DNA of 64,000 nucleotides, from positions 2,124,777 to 2,188,776 of the forward strand of contig NW_015622545.1 in NCBI RefSeq assembly GCF_000835495.1, in the 5' to 3' direction. A model generated the notes under the pieces. The model was not told where the DNA came from. It saw nothing but the letters and a program-made list of their open reading frames with translations, and did not search any database. Below are positions 20,459-31,696 of the stretch, one piece after another. How positions within the stretch are numbered: the stretch's first letter is position 1; each line of letters begins with the position of its first letter. The DNA is from Cladophialophora immunda. Lineage: Eukaryota > Ascomycota > Eurotiomycetes > Chaetothyriales > Herpotrichiellaceae. A program made the position numbers and the translations under genes.

Positions 20459-21650
20459 TCATACTGCTTTCCGTCGACTTAAGAGGTTGCCGGTGCTCAG
20501 CGAGCCCCGCTCTCCCATTGCAGTCCGCCATTGAATAGCGAGTTGGCCCAGCACGGCCCTGCCATCACGTTTGATACTGTTCTTCAGTTCCTCCAACCCT
20601 TCTGCGACACCTTGTTCCTGCTCGACCAGAAAGGCTACTTGTATAATATCTCGGGGTTTTAGCGACGGGTATTCCATAGCAACATCGTTATCCTGTTCAG
20701 CATCCCAATTCAATGAAGTCGACTTGAATGGCAGCTTTGGCTGGAGTTTTGTCTCTTGCAACAAAATAGGCGCATCGGAGACGTTTTCCAGTTGTGCCTC
20801 CAGAACATAGCGGAGAAGCGTCGCCCTGCCATATGGGCCATGTGTCTTGTCAGAAACTTCGACAGCTTTCAGTTCCGTGGTTTTGGTCCGCACGCTCATG
20901 CAGGGCTGAGCAAGGAATTGATACAATTTTCGAAATGATCGAACCCTGCCGCCAGTGGCTTGGCCATCACCGGAAATGGTCTCGGTGTAGGTGACGTTGA
21001 CGGCGAGCACGTGGTTGCCCTCCTCCTTGAGGTCAAATCGAATGATTCTTTGCAAGGCGCTCCCAGGGCCGGTGTGACTCTGGCTAGCTTCCGTTGCATC
21101 ATCAGCGGCATAGAGTTCCAGGGGTACCGCTTGAGACGGCGTTTGCATCTCGGCCAAGATCCTCGTTCCAGAAACGGCTTTGGTTATCTGTCCTGGGGGG
21201 AGCTCATTGTTGGCGCAGAGAGCACAAGAGAAGGTCTCGCCGACATGGGCGGAACCGAACGATGGTGGCAAACCCAAGCTGGTGGACAAAATGAAGTTCT
21301 GGTCAGAGGCTTGGGATGGATATGCTAATGAGGCTGTATGAGGTATCTTTGTGTCATTTCCACGGGGGAGAGGATGTTGTTGGGCCAGTGAAGGTCGGGA
21401 GAGTCTATGGGACACGGGCGTTAACTAATTGACCTAATTGCCTAATTCCTAGAAAGCGTGTAGCCAGCCACAGACACACGGAACTCACCTCAGCACTAGA
21501 AAATTGAGCCAGTGTATTAGCAGAGAGCAGATAAAATAGCGGCTGTGTAATAACAGATGAAGGATTTGACCGGGGCATAGGCATACCTTTCAACGATATT
21601 GAATGAGGCTCTTTGGGGAAGTTCCCCGTGTCAGCGCGTGGGCGAGCCAT
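20459..21650 (-). CDS. TRAPPC13-like trafficking complex subunit (DUF974)
   Basis: Three exons on the minus strand: 21650-21587, a 7-nt microexon 21495-21489, and 21404-20459, giving 338 residues. Only this joining makes the conserved N-terminus continuous: KEPHSISLK|VLR|LSRPSLAQQHPLP, with the microexon TGCTGAG supplying V-L-R. The downstream sequence (FILSTSLGLPPSFGSAHVGETFSCAL, residue-split here by NNE) is the classic first beta-sandwich of TRAPPC13/DUF974, and LLQETKLQPKLPFKS with LKPRDIIQVAFLV lies in the second half. TRAPPC13 is a peripheral subunit of TRAPP complexes that act as Rab exchange factors in ER-Golgi and endosomal traffic. The DENN gene next to it is also a putative Rab regulator. 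The gene end abuts the DENN 3' UTR. Confidence 0.85.
21489..21495 (-). other. 7-nt microexon of the TRAPPC13-like gene
   Basis: TGCTGAG between a 91-bp upstream intron (donor gtatgc, acceptor tctag) and an 84-bp downstream intron (donor gtgagt, acceptor catag). Phase 1 enters and phase 2 leaves, so skipping it shifts the frame. Confidence 0.75.
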
Positions 21651-22374
21651 AAGCTCGATTCGACGCTGCGCGAGATGGCATCAACAGTGGTTTCTGACGG
21701 TGTGATGAGATTTACCATCCGCCTGCTGATATATGCGACAAGTTGATGCGAAGAATGGCAACAAGATAGGAATGCGAAATCGGGCCGACCTCGAGAGATG
21801 CAGAGAAGAGGGAGAACAAATATCAGGAGGTGGTGGAGAAGGAGAGAGAAAAAGGAAATCGATTCAAATGACACGCTCAACCATGCGAAAAGGTGATGTC
21901 ACTTATCGTCAGACGGGGATGATTCTTATTCGAACGTCGACTTCTTAATTTGACCCACGGAGCGCGGGAGGGGAGGACCTGTCGCTCCACGGACAACAAC
22001 TCATGTTCCCTGATATTAAACTCGGTACCTTACCTCTGCGGTTCACTCGCTAACTAAAAGGCCAAGGACGCATCTCGCTCTAGGCAAGATGCGAGTCGAA
22101 TACTTCTTCAAGGCTTGGTCTCGAAAGGGACATCGCCATCTATGTTACGACAGGACTCGCTTGGACCTTAGTAATCGACCAATAATCCAGTTAAAGCCAC
22201 CGAGGCTGGTTGCTCCATCATGGATGGCCAAGGTCGTTTTACATGTAACATCATGCCCGCCCGCCCTTATCGTTGAGCATGCGACCCGTCTAGAGGGACC
22301 TCACGTCTGAAACCCCCCCAGTCCCTGCCACACTTCTTGCCCGCCGGAATGCGCCCTACAACAAAGATCTCAAG
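21651..22374. promoter_or_regulatory. Divergent intergenic region
   Basis: About 720 bp between the start codons of the TRAPPC13-like gene (-) and the regulator-like gene (+). No motif was confidently seen. Confidence 0.4.
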
Positions 22375-23928
22375 ATGGCTGGGCCACATGATCAGCATGG
22401 CTACATCAGCTTCATTGTAGGTGTCGAAGCTCACGATCCGCAAACTGGACCGCGAGTGCCGGTGAGCTGGCGATCCCACGCTGCCCGAGTTGGACACCGC
22501 AAACGGGCCCGGAAACCCGTCTCGGACGTGTCGATCGTCGGCAGCAGCGCGGCAGACAGGTGTCGGCGGGCGCACGCCCGAGAGCATCATTCGGCTTGGA
22601 CAAACTTAGGCTCGTCGCAACCATGTCATGATCCTATTCTCGAAGATACCGTGTCGGAAAGGCCAAGCAGCGTCTCAGAACTCCAAGTTCGGCAATCTTG
22701 GCGGCATGGCCAGCAGGCGAGCCCGGCGATCCTTTGGCGTGCTCCGCCATTGTTCGACAACACGGAGAGTGCCGAGTTGTTGCAATTCTGGCTGGTCAAG
22801 GCCGCACCATTCCTGGTCCGCGGGCAACCCAGCCACCGTGGCGTTCTCTCCGTGCTGGTGCCCTCGACCTCCCTCTCGTCCGGCATCGTCAATCACATCA
22901 TGATGGCCCACGCGTTGACGCACTGGGCACGGATCCAAGCCCCCTCGGCGCAGCAGCAAGCTGACCACCACGATCGAAAGGCGCTGGCGCACTACACCGC
23001 GGCCCTCTCGGCGATAAGAACCTCGGAAGCCACCACGGTGGAGAAACTGTTGACGTCTTGCCTGGGGTGGACAATCGAAGGGCTTCAGGGGAATCTGGAC
23101 AGGAGCCAGATGCACCTGGACGGCCTACAAGCGCTGATCGACTGTGGAGAACAGGACGACGAGGCCAGACAACAGTTCAAACCGTTCCTCGCGCACGCAA
23201 AGGCCGTACACGGCATCGTGCGGGAACGCCTTCGGTTTGCTTTGGACGGGGATGCACAAGGCGAATTTGGCATGGACAGCCGGACATTCGATGTCGAAAG
23301 GTCTCGCCGTACCGAGCGAAGTTACACGTGGATCGTTTCCCATATCTTGGCGTCACGGTCGAGACACTCGGTTTCGGCGACCCAGCCTGAAGCCAGAATC
23401 CACGACGGCATCGGCGAGTGGCTTCAAAGCTACATCGAGCGGCGCTCTTCTTCTCCTCCCTTTTCTTCTTCTTCTTCTTCCTCCTCCTCCTCCTCCTCCT
23501 CGCGGCAAAGAGGCTCAACGCAAGGAAAACCTGAAGATAGTCTCCATCTCTTGAATGATCTGATGGTTACATTGCTGCCGCACGATGTCGTGGCCAACAT
23601 TGGGCGGCTGGACGCTGACAGTGCGGAACGCGTGCTGACCACGGTGGAATGCTGTTTCAATCCCATCCTGCAGACGTCTTGGGTGGATTATGTGCACCTG
23701 CTGGGAACGTTGCGGGTGGTGCTCCACCTCAGCCGGGAGGTCTGGTCGTCCGAACCGTGGCGGTCGTGCATTGAGAGTCTATTGCGAGCTGTCGAAGTCT
23801 GCGAGGGAAGCTGCTTGTCAGGAAGAGGGCCGAACCCTTCATGCTCAAAAAGGAAAAGGGCGAAGTGGAAGAAGGTTGGGAAGAAGATAAGTTTACAGAC
23901 AGCGCAGGCCGATCTTGAACGTCGATAG
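22375..23928 (+). CDS. Fungal transcription-factor-like protein lacking a zinc cluster (Fungal_trans_2 type)
   Basis: Intronless, 517 residues. The N-terminus (YISFIVGVEAHDPQTG, then SHAARVGHRKRAR) resembles a class of fungal regulators whose proteins begin with an I/V-F-x-P segment and a basic R-SHxxR-x2-HxKR stretch rather than Zn2Cys6. The C-terminal two thirds are helical (SSGIVNHIMMAHALTHWA, ALAHYTAALSAIR, TVEKLLTSCLGWTIEGLQG), as in the DUF3468/Fungal_trans_2 region. A poly-Ser run of about 14 interrupts it. No DNA-binding motif is visible, so it may act as a cofactor or be a degenerate factor. An alternative is a hypothetical protein with an unrelated helical fold. The basic C-terminus (SKRKRAKWKKVGKK) looks like a nuclear localisation signal. 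Confidence 0.6.
   Translation: MAGPHDQHGYISFIVGVEAHDPQTGPRVPVSWRSHAARVGHRKRARKPVSDVSIVGSSAADRCRRAHAREHHSAWTNLGSSQPCHDPILEDTVSERPSSVSELQVRQSWRHGQQASPAILWRAPPLFDNTESAELLQFWLVKAAPFLVRGQPSHRGVLSVLVPSTSLSSGIVNHIMMAHALTHWARIQAPSAQQQADHHDRKALAHYTAALSAIRTSEATTVEKLLTSCLGWTIEGLQGNLDRSQMHLDGLQALIDCGEQDDEARQQFKPFLAHAKAVHGIVRERLRFALDGDAQGEFGMDSRTFDVERSRRTERSYTWIVSHILASRSRHSVSATQPEARIHDGIGEWLQSYIERRSSSPPFSSSSSSSSSSSSSRQRGSTQGKPEDSLHLLNDLMVTLLPHDVVANIGRLDADSAERVLTTVECCFNPILQTSWVDYVHLLGTLRVVLHLSREVWSSEPWRSCIESLLRAVEVCEGSCLSGRGPNPSCSKRKRAKWKKVGKKISLQTAQADLERR
23446..23502 (+). repeat. TTC/TCC microsatellite encoding poly-serine
   Basis: A TCT/TCC trinucleotide tract with small interruptions inside the regulator-like ORF. 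It encodes a serine run, and length changes here would stay in frame. Confidence 0.85.
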
Positions 23929-24116
23929 CCTGCCATGTGCTTTTTTGTCCCTCCCTTCGCAGCAGACTGGAAAATGTCTGCAAAAGTATGCGGCGAAGGT
24001 TTGTTTCATCTTTGCCGGCTCATAGCTCATAGCATCAACTCTGTGCGCCTCTTCTTGGAGAGCTCAAGGCCTGCGATAGGGTCCAATTTGTGCGTTTCTA
24101 CCGTAGACCTTGTCGA

Positions 24117-25397
24117 TCAGACAAGCTTGCCGTCCCCTCGCGCTCGCAGCTTGATAGGCGATCGATAAGGCATGCTGGAGCAACGTCTTCGATCCGACTT
24201 GAACTCGCCAATATCAGCTGTTGTTCCCTTGCCTTGCTCATCTTCATCGCTTGAGATGGTATCCTCGTCACCCTGATCCAACTCGATCAATGATGCCAGA
24301 CAAGGTAGCGAAGGTCCGAGGTCAAAATGTGTAGGAATGCCTTCATAGTCGTCTATTTCTCCGCCACGCTCTTCCTCGCCACTCTCAGAATTCTCAGCAC
24401 ATTGGATGATTTCGCAAATCTCTTCAACCGAGATCACGATGGTCTCGCGACGAACAGAGCTGGGCAACAATCCGATCGGTGTGATCTGGGCCACTGGAAT
24501 TGATAAGCCAGCACCACTACCAGCCTGTCCCTTTGCATTTCGAATCTCCTGCGCTCAGAAGTCAGCACATGGTCATTTGTGGGCCTGTGTCCCTGTAGGC
24601 CCGTAACGTACTTGCGAAGTTATTTCAGTTTCCAAAAGTGTTGATTGGGCGCTGGTGGTGAATTTGGGGGTCGCAAGCGTGAGGTCAACCGCCTGCGAAT
24701 TCCTATGAAGCTTCAAAGAAACAACGCAGCGAATTCGCCCCCTTCCAGCCCGAATATACCGCCAGGCCTTGTTGTCCAAGCTGTCCATCGACTGTGAGTA
24801 GCCGACCTCCAAAACGAGGGGCGGGTGTTTCTTGGAGGTGCATCTCATCTGATTATCAGGCGCGAGCGTGCTGCCCTGTCCGTCTTCGACGACCGCGGCT
24901 CCAAGTATTGAGAATGGACATTGAACTTGATGTCGAGAACATAGCTGCATGAGTCTACTGTGAAGGAGTCCCATCAACTGTTGTTGGACAAACTCATGCC
25001 TGTAGGAAATCATTCGGAGGATGAATTCTCGAGTGTCGACAAAGTAGTCGTATCTATAGGGTCCTGTCAGCTGTCAATCAACATCCAAGCTCTCTCGAAA
25101 CCCGTACCGTAGATTTTCCCACACTTTTTCTAGATACTTACGGAGTCGGCCGAAGTCCTGTGCGTTAAGACGATATCGCGACCGTAGGCCTGGACGACCT
25201 GCAAGGTGGCTCCGAACATCCCGCACGATTGTTTGCAATTCGGAGATTTCTGCAGGCGACTTGTCCTCAGATGTTTGACGAGCGTGGTGGGATGCGTCGC
25301 GAGTGCGCCGTTGATCACACCCCAACACGGTCGCACCAAGCGGGGCTTGAACTAAACCGGCGTCCGGCGACAGAGAGTCCAACGTGTCCTCCTCCAT
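24117..25397 (-). CDS. Hypothetical protein with a PD-(D/E)XK / Uma2-like segment
   Basis: Three exons on the minus strand: 25397-25108, 25053-24612, 24548-24117, giving 387 residues, with clean GT-AG introns and continuous phase. The central part has LAPD (D163), 16 residues later PLVLEVGYSQS (E179), then DNKAWRYIRAGRGRIRCVV. That order (PD, E-V-x-x-S, helix with K-x3-Y, strand) is the Uma2/restriction-endonuclease-like layout. The second acidic residue sits before G rather than x-K, so catalysis is uncertain. The acidic C-terminus (SGEEERGGEIDDYEG, then DQGDEDTISSDEDEQG) is disordered. No pathway can be assigned. Confidence 0.6.
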
Positions 25398-26146
25398 GAT
25401 GCCGTAGTCTCACAATAACAAAGAGCATGCTCACGGAAACTGACGAAGAGATGAATTCTACAATAACGACAACAATCGTCAACACCATGGACACGGCAGA
25501 CGGGAGAACCCCGGCTATACTTCGGCATGCCCCTCAGACCCCTCAGTGTCCGCCAGAGAAGGCATGTTGGCCGAGCCCGTTGCCTAACATGGAAAGGTGA
25601 ACGCCTTAGTGTAATTCTAAACACGAGCAACGAGCACGAGGTCTGGAGTCAAAGTGTACTACTGTCTGGCAGGGAGAAAGCGATTAACCAATGGCTATAA
25701 GGATATCTGCGCCTACGATATCATTCTATCTGCTCCAAGATAGAGCGGCATTCCTGGTGTTGTCGATGATAATAGCTGTCTTCTGGTATGGCGACCACCC
25801 TGTTGTCGTTGAGTGCTCTAGCTACATTATGTATTCTTTGTCTGACTGTGCCACTTATCTCGCCAAGAACCACATGAAATACCCAATGTCACCGACAACC
25901 AAGAAATGCACGAGGCGTATGGCGATCGATGGGCATCGAATGATACATCGCAGATCAGCGATCCTTCCCCCCCCCCTTTTTTTTTGGCCGGCCCCAGCGG
26001 GGAGACTGATGTTGGATTGTCCGAGGCACATGTAAGCAAGCCGAGGGTAAAGTCTAAAAAGCAGGGACGGTTGCTAAGATATCTCTCTGGCTTGAGTCCG
26101 CTGTGAAGGAATATGCCACAACAGCCAGAGACGCGAATGAGTGAAA
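25398..26146. other. Gene-poor stretch with a C10-T9 homopolymer junction
   Basis: About 750 bp between the divergent start codons of the PD-(D/E)XK-like gene (-) and the EthD gene (+). It holds a homopolymer block at 25967-25985 followed by GGCCGGCC. No gene features. Confidence 0.5.
25967..25985 (+). repeat. Homopolymer tract C10 then T9
   Basis: Ten C followed by nine T, immediately before GGCCGGCC. Prone to sequencing slippage. Confidence 0.9.
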
Positions 26147-26576
26147 ATGACCGACAAAATTGCATGCGTGGTCGCTTACCCGTCGACAACAAAGGATGGA
26201 AAGCCTGCACGCTTTGACATGGACTAGTAAGTTCCAAGACCTCGACCAACAAAGAAATGAGTAGGGCTTCTTTCTCAGGAACTGAAATTATTGTGGCAAT
26301 AGCTATCTCAAGACACACATGGGGGAGATTATCAACCGAGACTGGAAACCATTTGGCATGGGGAAGTGGACCGTCGCGTCTTACGGGCCTGAGGATTCTC
26401 TCGACGGCAAGAGGCCCCCGTACATGGTCACGGCGACGATCGAGTGGGACAAGATCGAGGACCTGAAGGAGGCGCTCGCCAAAGGGAGCGAGGTCTCGGG
26501 AAAGGATGTCGCAAACTACACCGACGTCTATCCCGAGATCTGGATCAGCAAAATCACCGGGACGAGCAGCTCGTGA
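26147..26576 (+). CDS. EthD-domain small protein (dimeric alpha/beta barrel)
   Basis: Two exons, 26147-26226 and 26303-26576, joined in phase (TA|C), give 117 residues, typical for EthD proteins (about 100-130). The start VVAYPSTTKDGKPARFDMDYY followed by LKTHMGEI has the EthD pattern (strand, then F-D-x-x-YY-x-x-H). The C-terminal TDVYPEIWISKITG is the last strand. Members form dimeric alpha/beta barrels; some are cyclases or degrade ring compounds, and many are uncharacterised. Function here is unknown. It converges on the arylsulfotransferase gene 184 bp downstream. Confidence 0.82.
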
Positions 26577-26760
26577 TGAATTTGGAGGAAAGCGGGAACA
26601 GAGTCACTCAGAAAATACATTTTTCAGGATTCCTCCCGCCAATGTCTCCACGACAGCCTGTGTGCTGAACGTGATCACATATATATCAGCGAGGCTAACG
26701 GGATTCCCTTGCCCCAACCGCTCCCTGTCTCTTTTCAGCCACGGGGAGAAAAATGACAGC

Positions 26761-28517
26761 TCACATATCCTTGCCCCTGAAAAACTTTTCTCCCTGCAAG
26801 GTCAACCAAGGAACAAGACCGCCACCCTGGACATTCTTTCTGCCCTCGCCGTGGAACTGGTGGATCATGGCGCCCGGCTTGACCGCCGAGGTGTCCACAA
26901 GAACCTCCCCTTCTGCGTCGACAGCCTCCGCCTGCACCGTCTTGACACCGACACGGTCAACCTTCAAGACGGTCTCGAAGCTCTCTCGCTTGGCTTCCCC
27001 GATATAAGCTCGGCGACCTCTGAAGACTTCATAGAAGCGCCAGACCTTGGTCCGTGTGTCCCCATTCCACGAGACATAGATTTCCGTGGAACCTCCGTCC
27101 TCCAGGGCGACAATGGCAGGGGCCTCGTTGGGAATTCCCGTCCAGTTGTAGCGGAAACCACGGTAGTTCTCGACACCGAGCCCTAGGTACCCGGAGTCCA
27201 TGTACGTGTGAAAGATCGGGGTGCCGTCCGACTTGAACTCGGTCATGGCACCCTCCGAGCCCCAATTGACCAGGACATTCCCGTTCGGCAACAGTTGAGT
27301 GGATCCTTGGGACTTGGACAACAGGTCGTCGGGAGGGTGAAAGGCCTGCACGATCTTGGCTTCCCAGGTCTCGGTGTCCACCTCGATGATCTTGCCCCGC
27401 GAGATCTTGTAGAAGTGCACCTCGTGCCCGTGGTCATTCTCTGTCCCGTGGGCTGAATTGTCGTACAAGCTGATGATTTCCTTGGTGCCGTTCTCGTTTC
27501 TTCCCTGAAACCGCGCGTGATGCTGGAACGCAAACTCGACCTCGGGCCCCATCTTGAAGCTGGATGACTTGCCGGACAGCTGCCAGAGGATTTCTCCGGT
27601 GGTGCCGTTGATCTTGTAGACGGCGTTGGCGTCGCGCGCCGAGATCAAATAGTTGCCCTGGTCATCCTTGTCGACCGAATTGATGTGGAAATAATCCCAC
27701 GCGTCGGAACTGTTATACCCAGCACCTGCTTGGCCGGGATTAAGTGGTAGGTAGGCCTCTATTTTTCGTTAGAAACGTGCAATGCAGCAGTTCAGAGGGT
27801 CATCAATACCTGAGGGGTCAACATGTTCCAGACTGCTCCACTCGAACAGAACTTCTCCGGTCTCAATATCGAGTTCTATAAAGAGTCAGCATATGGAAAC
27901 GGGCACGGGATCCATAGCCACGAACCTTGAAATCTGGCATCGACAATCCACTGTTGCTCCTCACTTCCTCCATAAGCCGTGAGGTTGTACGGAACCGGAT
28001 GGTAGATCTGAATCAAAGCAGTTTCCTCGTTGATGATGTGAAACTCGTGCTTGTCCGTGAGGCGGTGGTTACCCGCCCGGAGCTCTCGGATGGTCTCGTA
28101 ATTCTGATCGAGGAATGTGGTGTGCCCGTGTCCATGACCGTACGCTCCATTGTGGCTGCCTTCAAAGCAGAAGAGGATGTCCTTCCCCTTCCAGCGCCCG
28201 GCTTGGAAGTTTGTTGCCCAGATCGAGAAGTAGGTGAACCCGGACCAGACAAGGTCACCGGTATCGGTGAATATGTAGGGCGCCGCCTGCGCCGGTCCGT
28301 GGTGAGTTCCCTCAGGATAGCCCGCAAAGGGTGCCATGAAGAGGTATCCCGTCTCGACCTCCTTGGTTGCTGGAATGGTGATGTTCAAGGTCGGTGGTGC
28401 CAAATCTGGCCTCGATTTGTAGCGCCAGTTTGCGCTGGCCGCTGGAAGGAGGGAAAGACATGTTGTCAGAGCCACCAGTGTGGCTCGAACGCCTGGAAAG
28501 CCGAGATTCGGGCTCAT
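26761..28517 (-). CDS. Secreted arylsulfotransferase-family protein (Arylsulfotran_2 type)
   Basis: Three exons on the minus strand: 28517-27926, 27875-27810, 27758-26761, giving 551 residues. The N-terminus (RATLVALTTCLSLLPAASA) is a clear signal peptide. FLDQNYETIRELRAG, HEFHIINEETALI, WDYFHINSVDKDDQGNYLI and INGTTGEILWQLSG are the blades of the fungal ASST/Arylsulfotran_2 beta-propeller, including the H-x-x-x-(V/I)-x-x-x-D-G-N type blocks. YNSSDAWD, NITIPATKE and NWTG are N-glycosylation candidates. Bacterial ASSTs move sulfate between phenols, but the activity of fungal members is not known to me. It shares a divergent promoter region with the MFS gene at 29227. Confidence 0.85.
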
Positions 28518-29226
28518 TCTTGGACCATGGGAGACCAGACGACAAATGTGTATAGCCGAGCAAAATTGCGATAATCAGGGGAAGCAAAAGAGCGCGATTT
28601 CTCAACGAGGCGTCCTCAAAGAGAGAAGTGTAAATCATATATCGAAACGCCCAACGCCAGCTCCAATGCCAGCAGACATCCTGCCCACCAACCAGGCACG
28701 ACTATTTTCTTCGTAGCTTACAGACATTCCACTAACGAGAAAAGTGTTGTCATGAAGCAAAAACCCGCAGAGGATCGCTGTAGACAATGGAGAGGAGCCC
28801 CGAATGTGGAGATGTCGATGCGCTGTCGATCCCTGACGGAGTCCATGTCCGTTCTGACAACACAGCTTCTCAGTCGACGACCCCATTGATCCAAAAGGAA
28901 AGACGGACTTGGACTCCGCTTCCTTCAGGGGACCCATATGGCATGTACACACAGACTTTCGAGCTATGAGATGAATCGTATGTTTCGAATAGCTGTCAAT
29001 GGCCACCTCACGATCACGCAATACGCAATCGATATGACAAATGGATCTTTATGATCCATGGTGGCGAAGAAAACACCCATGCTTCGTGCAGGTGAAATTT
29101 TGTCTTCGGGCTTTAAGCTACCATTGTTTATCCATCCAGCGTCCAATCGAATCTACCCAGGCCACTGGCATTCGGACCGACATCCCCTATTTGGCTGAAA
29201 ACTTACATATGTTATTGATATAATAA
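28518..29226. promoter_or_regulatory. Divergent promoter region of the arylsulfotransferase and MFS genes
   Basis: About 709 bp between opposite start codons, consistent with shared regulation. It contains GGAGT-CCA-TGTCC at about 28839-28851, a weak relative of the palindrome upstream of the second MFS gene. No gene was seen. Confidence 0.4.
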
Positions 29227-31098
29227 ATGCTTTCTCATGGCTTTCTGCGGAAGAAAAACTCTATGTTGAAGCAAAGAGAGAGCGATCTGGCGACTGCAGA
29301 CATGGGAGACGATCATTATACAGTCAGTGAGATCCTAACAGAGTCGGACGTAACGACACCGCTCCTTGCCGATTCTGCAGGTGCCAAAGGGCGCGAGGAG
29401 AAATGGACGCCTGGCCCGGGCTTTATTTGGATAGAAATCGGTAAGGAGAAAAGAAGGCTTGCTGTCCATTCACCGAGCTGATATTTGTACAGCCATCTTC
29501 TCGAACGTGTTTCTCTCTGGCTTCGACGGGACGATCACGGCATCGACATACGCAGTCATCGGTTCCGAGTTCAATGCGGCAAATACCATATCCTGGCTAA
29601 CGACGTCGTATTTGATCACCAGCACCGCTTTCCAGCCGCTGTACGGGCGATTTTCTGACATCTTGGGACGGCGAACGTGCTTCTTCACAGCCACGGTCAC
29701 ATTTCTGCTTGGATGCCTAGGGTGTGGTTTTGCCCCTGATATCATCTCGTTGAATCTGATGAGAGCCCTGACTGGGCTCGGAGGGGGCGGGCTGATGACC
29801 ATGGCCACAATTATCAACTCGGATATGATTCCATTCCAGGAACGAGGCATGTACCAGGCATGCCAGAATGTCTTGCACGGATTCGGCTCCATCTGTGGAG
29901 CGTCCCTGGGTGGATTGATCGCAGATCATATTGGTTGGCGGTGGTGTTTCCTCCTCCAGGTGCCCGTATCGACATTTGCCTTCGTGGTCGGGCATCTTGT
30001 GATCAAGAGAACCGAGACCAAAAAGCTGGCAGCGGACGAAGAGTCGTCCGGCTCGGCAAAGCGCTCGTCGAAATGGGAGCAGATTGATCTCTCGGGCGCT
30101 CTCCTCTTGGTCCTTGGGCTTTCTGCGCAGCTGGGTGCCATGACCATGGGTGGCAACAATTACCCTTGGAGTGACATTCGTGTCATTTTCGCCATGATCT
30201 TGAGTGTGATACTCATTCTCATATTCGTCATGGTGGAGCTCAGGACCAAGGCAGTCCCTGTGATGCCAATGTCGATGCTGCATGGAATTCTTGCCATATC
30301 GAATCAGATCAGCAATGTTTGCGTTGGTATGGCTGCTTACTCAGTGAGTCTGACCCCAAAGCCCCATCATGCATGTATTAATAGACGAACGGTTCCTCTT
30401 TATCAGCCCCCTGTTCTTCCAAGTTGTCCTTCGAGACAACCCCTCCGAGGCTGGCATGCGTCTGGTTATCCCTTCTTTGGCGACACCTGCGGGAGGTCTT
30501 CTTTCAGGGATAGTCATGTCCCGATGGGGCCGGCTCAGTGAGCTTGTGAGAGCTGGCTGCTTTATCATGATGGTGGGAAATGGGCTCGTGGCTTCTCTGA
30601 AGTATCACGATGCATCATGGAAATACATGGTATATCTCTTTCCAGCGAACTTTGGACAGGGAATCTGCTACCCCGCGATTCTCTTCACCTTCCTGGCTGC
30701 CTTTGACCATAGTTGTAAGTGAAACTATGCAAAAACGAAGTGCAGGCTACGGTTTGCTAACAGTACATATAGACCAAGCGGTGTCCACTTCGACGGTGTA
30801 TCTGTTCCGCTCCATGGGAACTGTCTGGGGAGTCGCTGCATCCTCGACCTTGCTGCAGAACATTCTGGCGCAGCAACTTCCTTCGGCTCTAGAGGGAATC
30901 CCAAACAAGGACGAGCTGGTTGATCAGATCCGCCATTCTGTGGCGGTATTGGACCGTCTGCCACCGGATGTGCAGTCGGCAGCGAGACATGTTTACTATC
31001 GTGCCTTGAAGTACGCCTATATCGCCAACACTGCCGTCGCAGCAGTCGCATTACTGTCAGCATTCTTTGCTCGGGGGAAAAGTCTTCATCGAAAATAG
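29227..31098 (+). CDS. MFS transporter, DHA2/Vba-Fnx1-like (one splice junction anomalous)
   Basis: Exons 29227-29440, 29493-about 30343, about 30393-30714 and 30773-31098. SWLTTSYLITSTAFQPLYGR and FSDILGRR form the MFS signature loop, and LMRALTGLGGGGLMTM is the motif-C-like helix. The product resembles vacuolar basic amino-acid exporters (Vba, Fnx1) and fungal drug:H+ antiporters with 14 helices. At intron 2 the frame fails: the consensus donor gtgagt at 30344 with the only upstream AG (30383-30384) gives a 41-bp intron and the wrong frame. Protein alignment wants the acceptor at about 30392, where the sequence ends in GG instead of AG. An alternative in-phase donor at 30327 drops a conserved-looking stretch (GMAAYS). 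The gene may carry a splice lesion or the base may be a sequence error. Confidence 0.75.
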
Positions 31099-31696
31099 AA
31101 AGCTATAGAATGGGCGCACAGTGTGCATCAAGTGTCCACAAATGAAGTTCAAGAATCTGCTTGCCAAAGTTGTGTTTACAAAGTGCAATAGAATAGCCAA
31201 ATATGTAGCGAGCCGATTTTATTCACCCTACTTCTTGACGCAGTGGTGTCCCTATCCATATTGACACTGTTAGGCATATCTAACCTGACGGCCACAACGT
31301 CGCTCCTGAATAACTGTAGTTACATTCTCCGCTGGCATCTATTGAGTATCAGGCTGTGCCCCTTACTCCAGAAGAAGATATCTACATAGCGCCCGGCTGG
31401 TCCCCCGGCGTGGGGTTTGACGTGAATTGCCCAGTCTTCTTCTGGCTCATACTTCGCAACAATATGCATGTACACGCCTTGATCCTGATCCTTCGCTATC
31501 CCTGTCAGTTGATCGCTGTAACCGGGAGTGTTGATTGTTAGCGCTTCGTGAAAGAAGGGTCAGCGCTAAAGTGTGACTTCAGATATCAGGTACTCAAAGT
31601 GAAAGCCTGCTTCAAGGAATAATCCCAGACTTGATACTAGATACCTCCTGGTCCCTGGATGATTCCGCCAAATCTGGGTCACAAGGTGGGTGGCAT

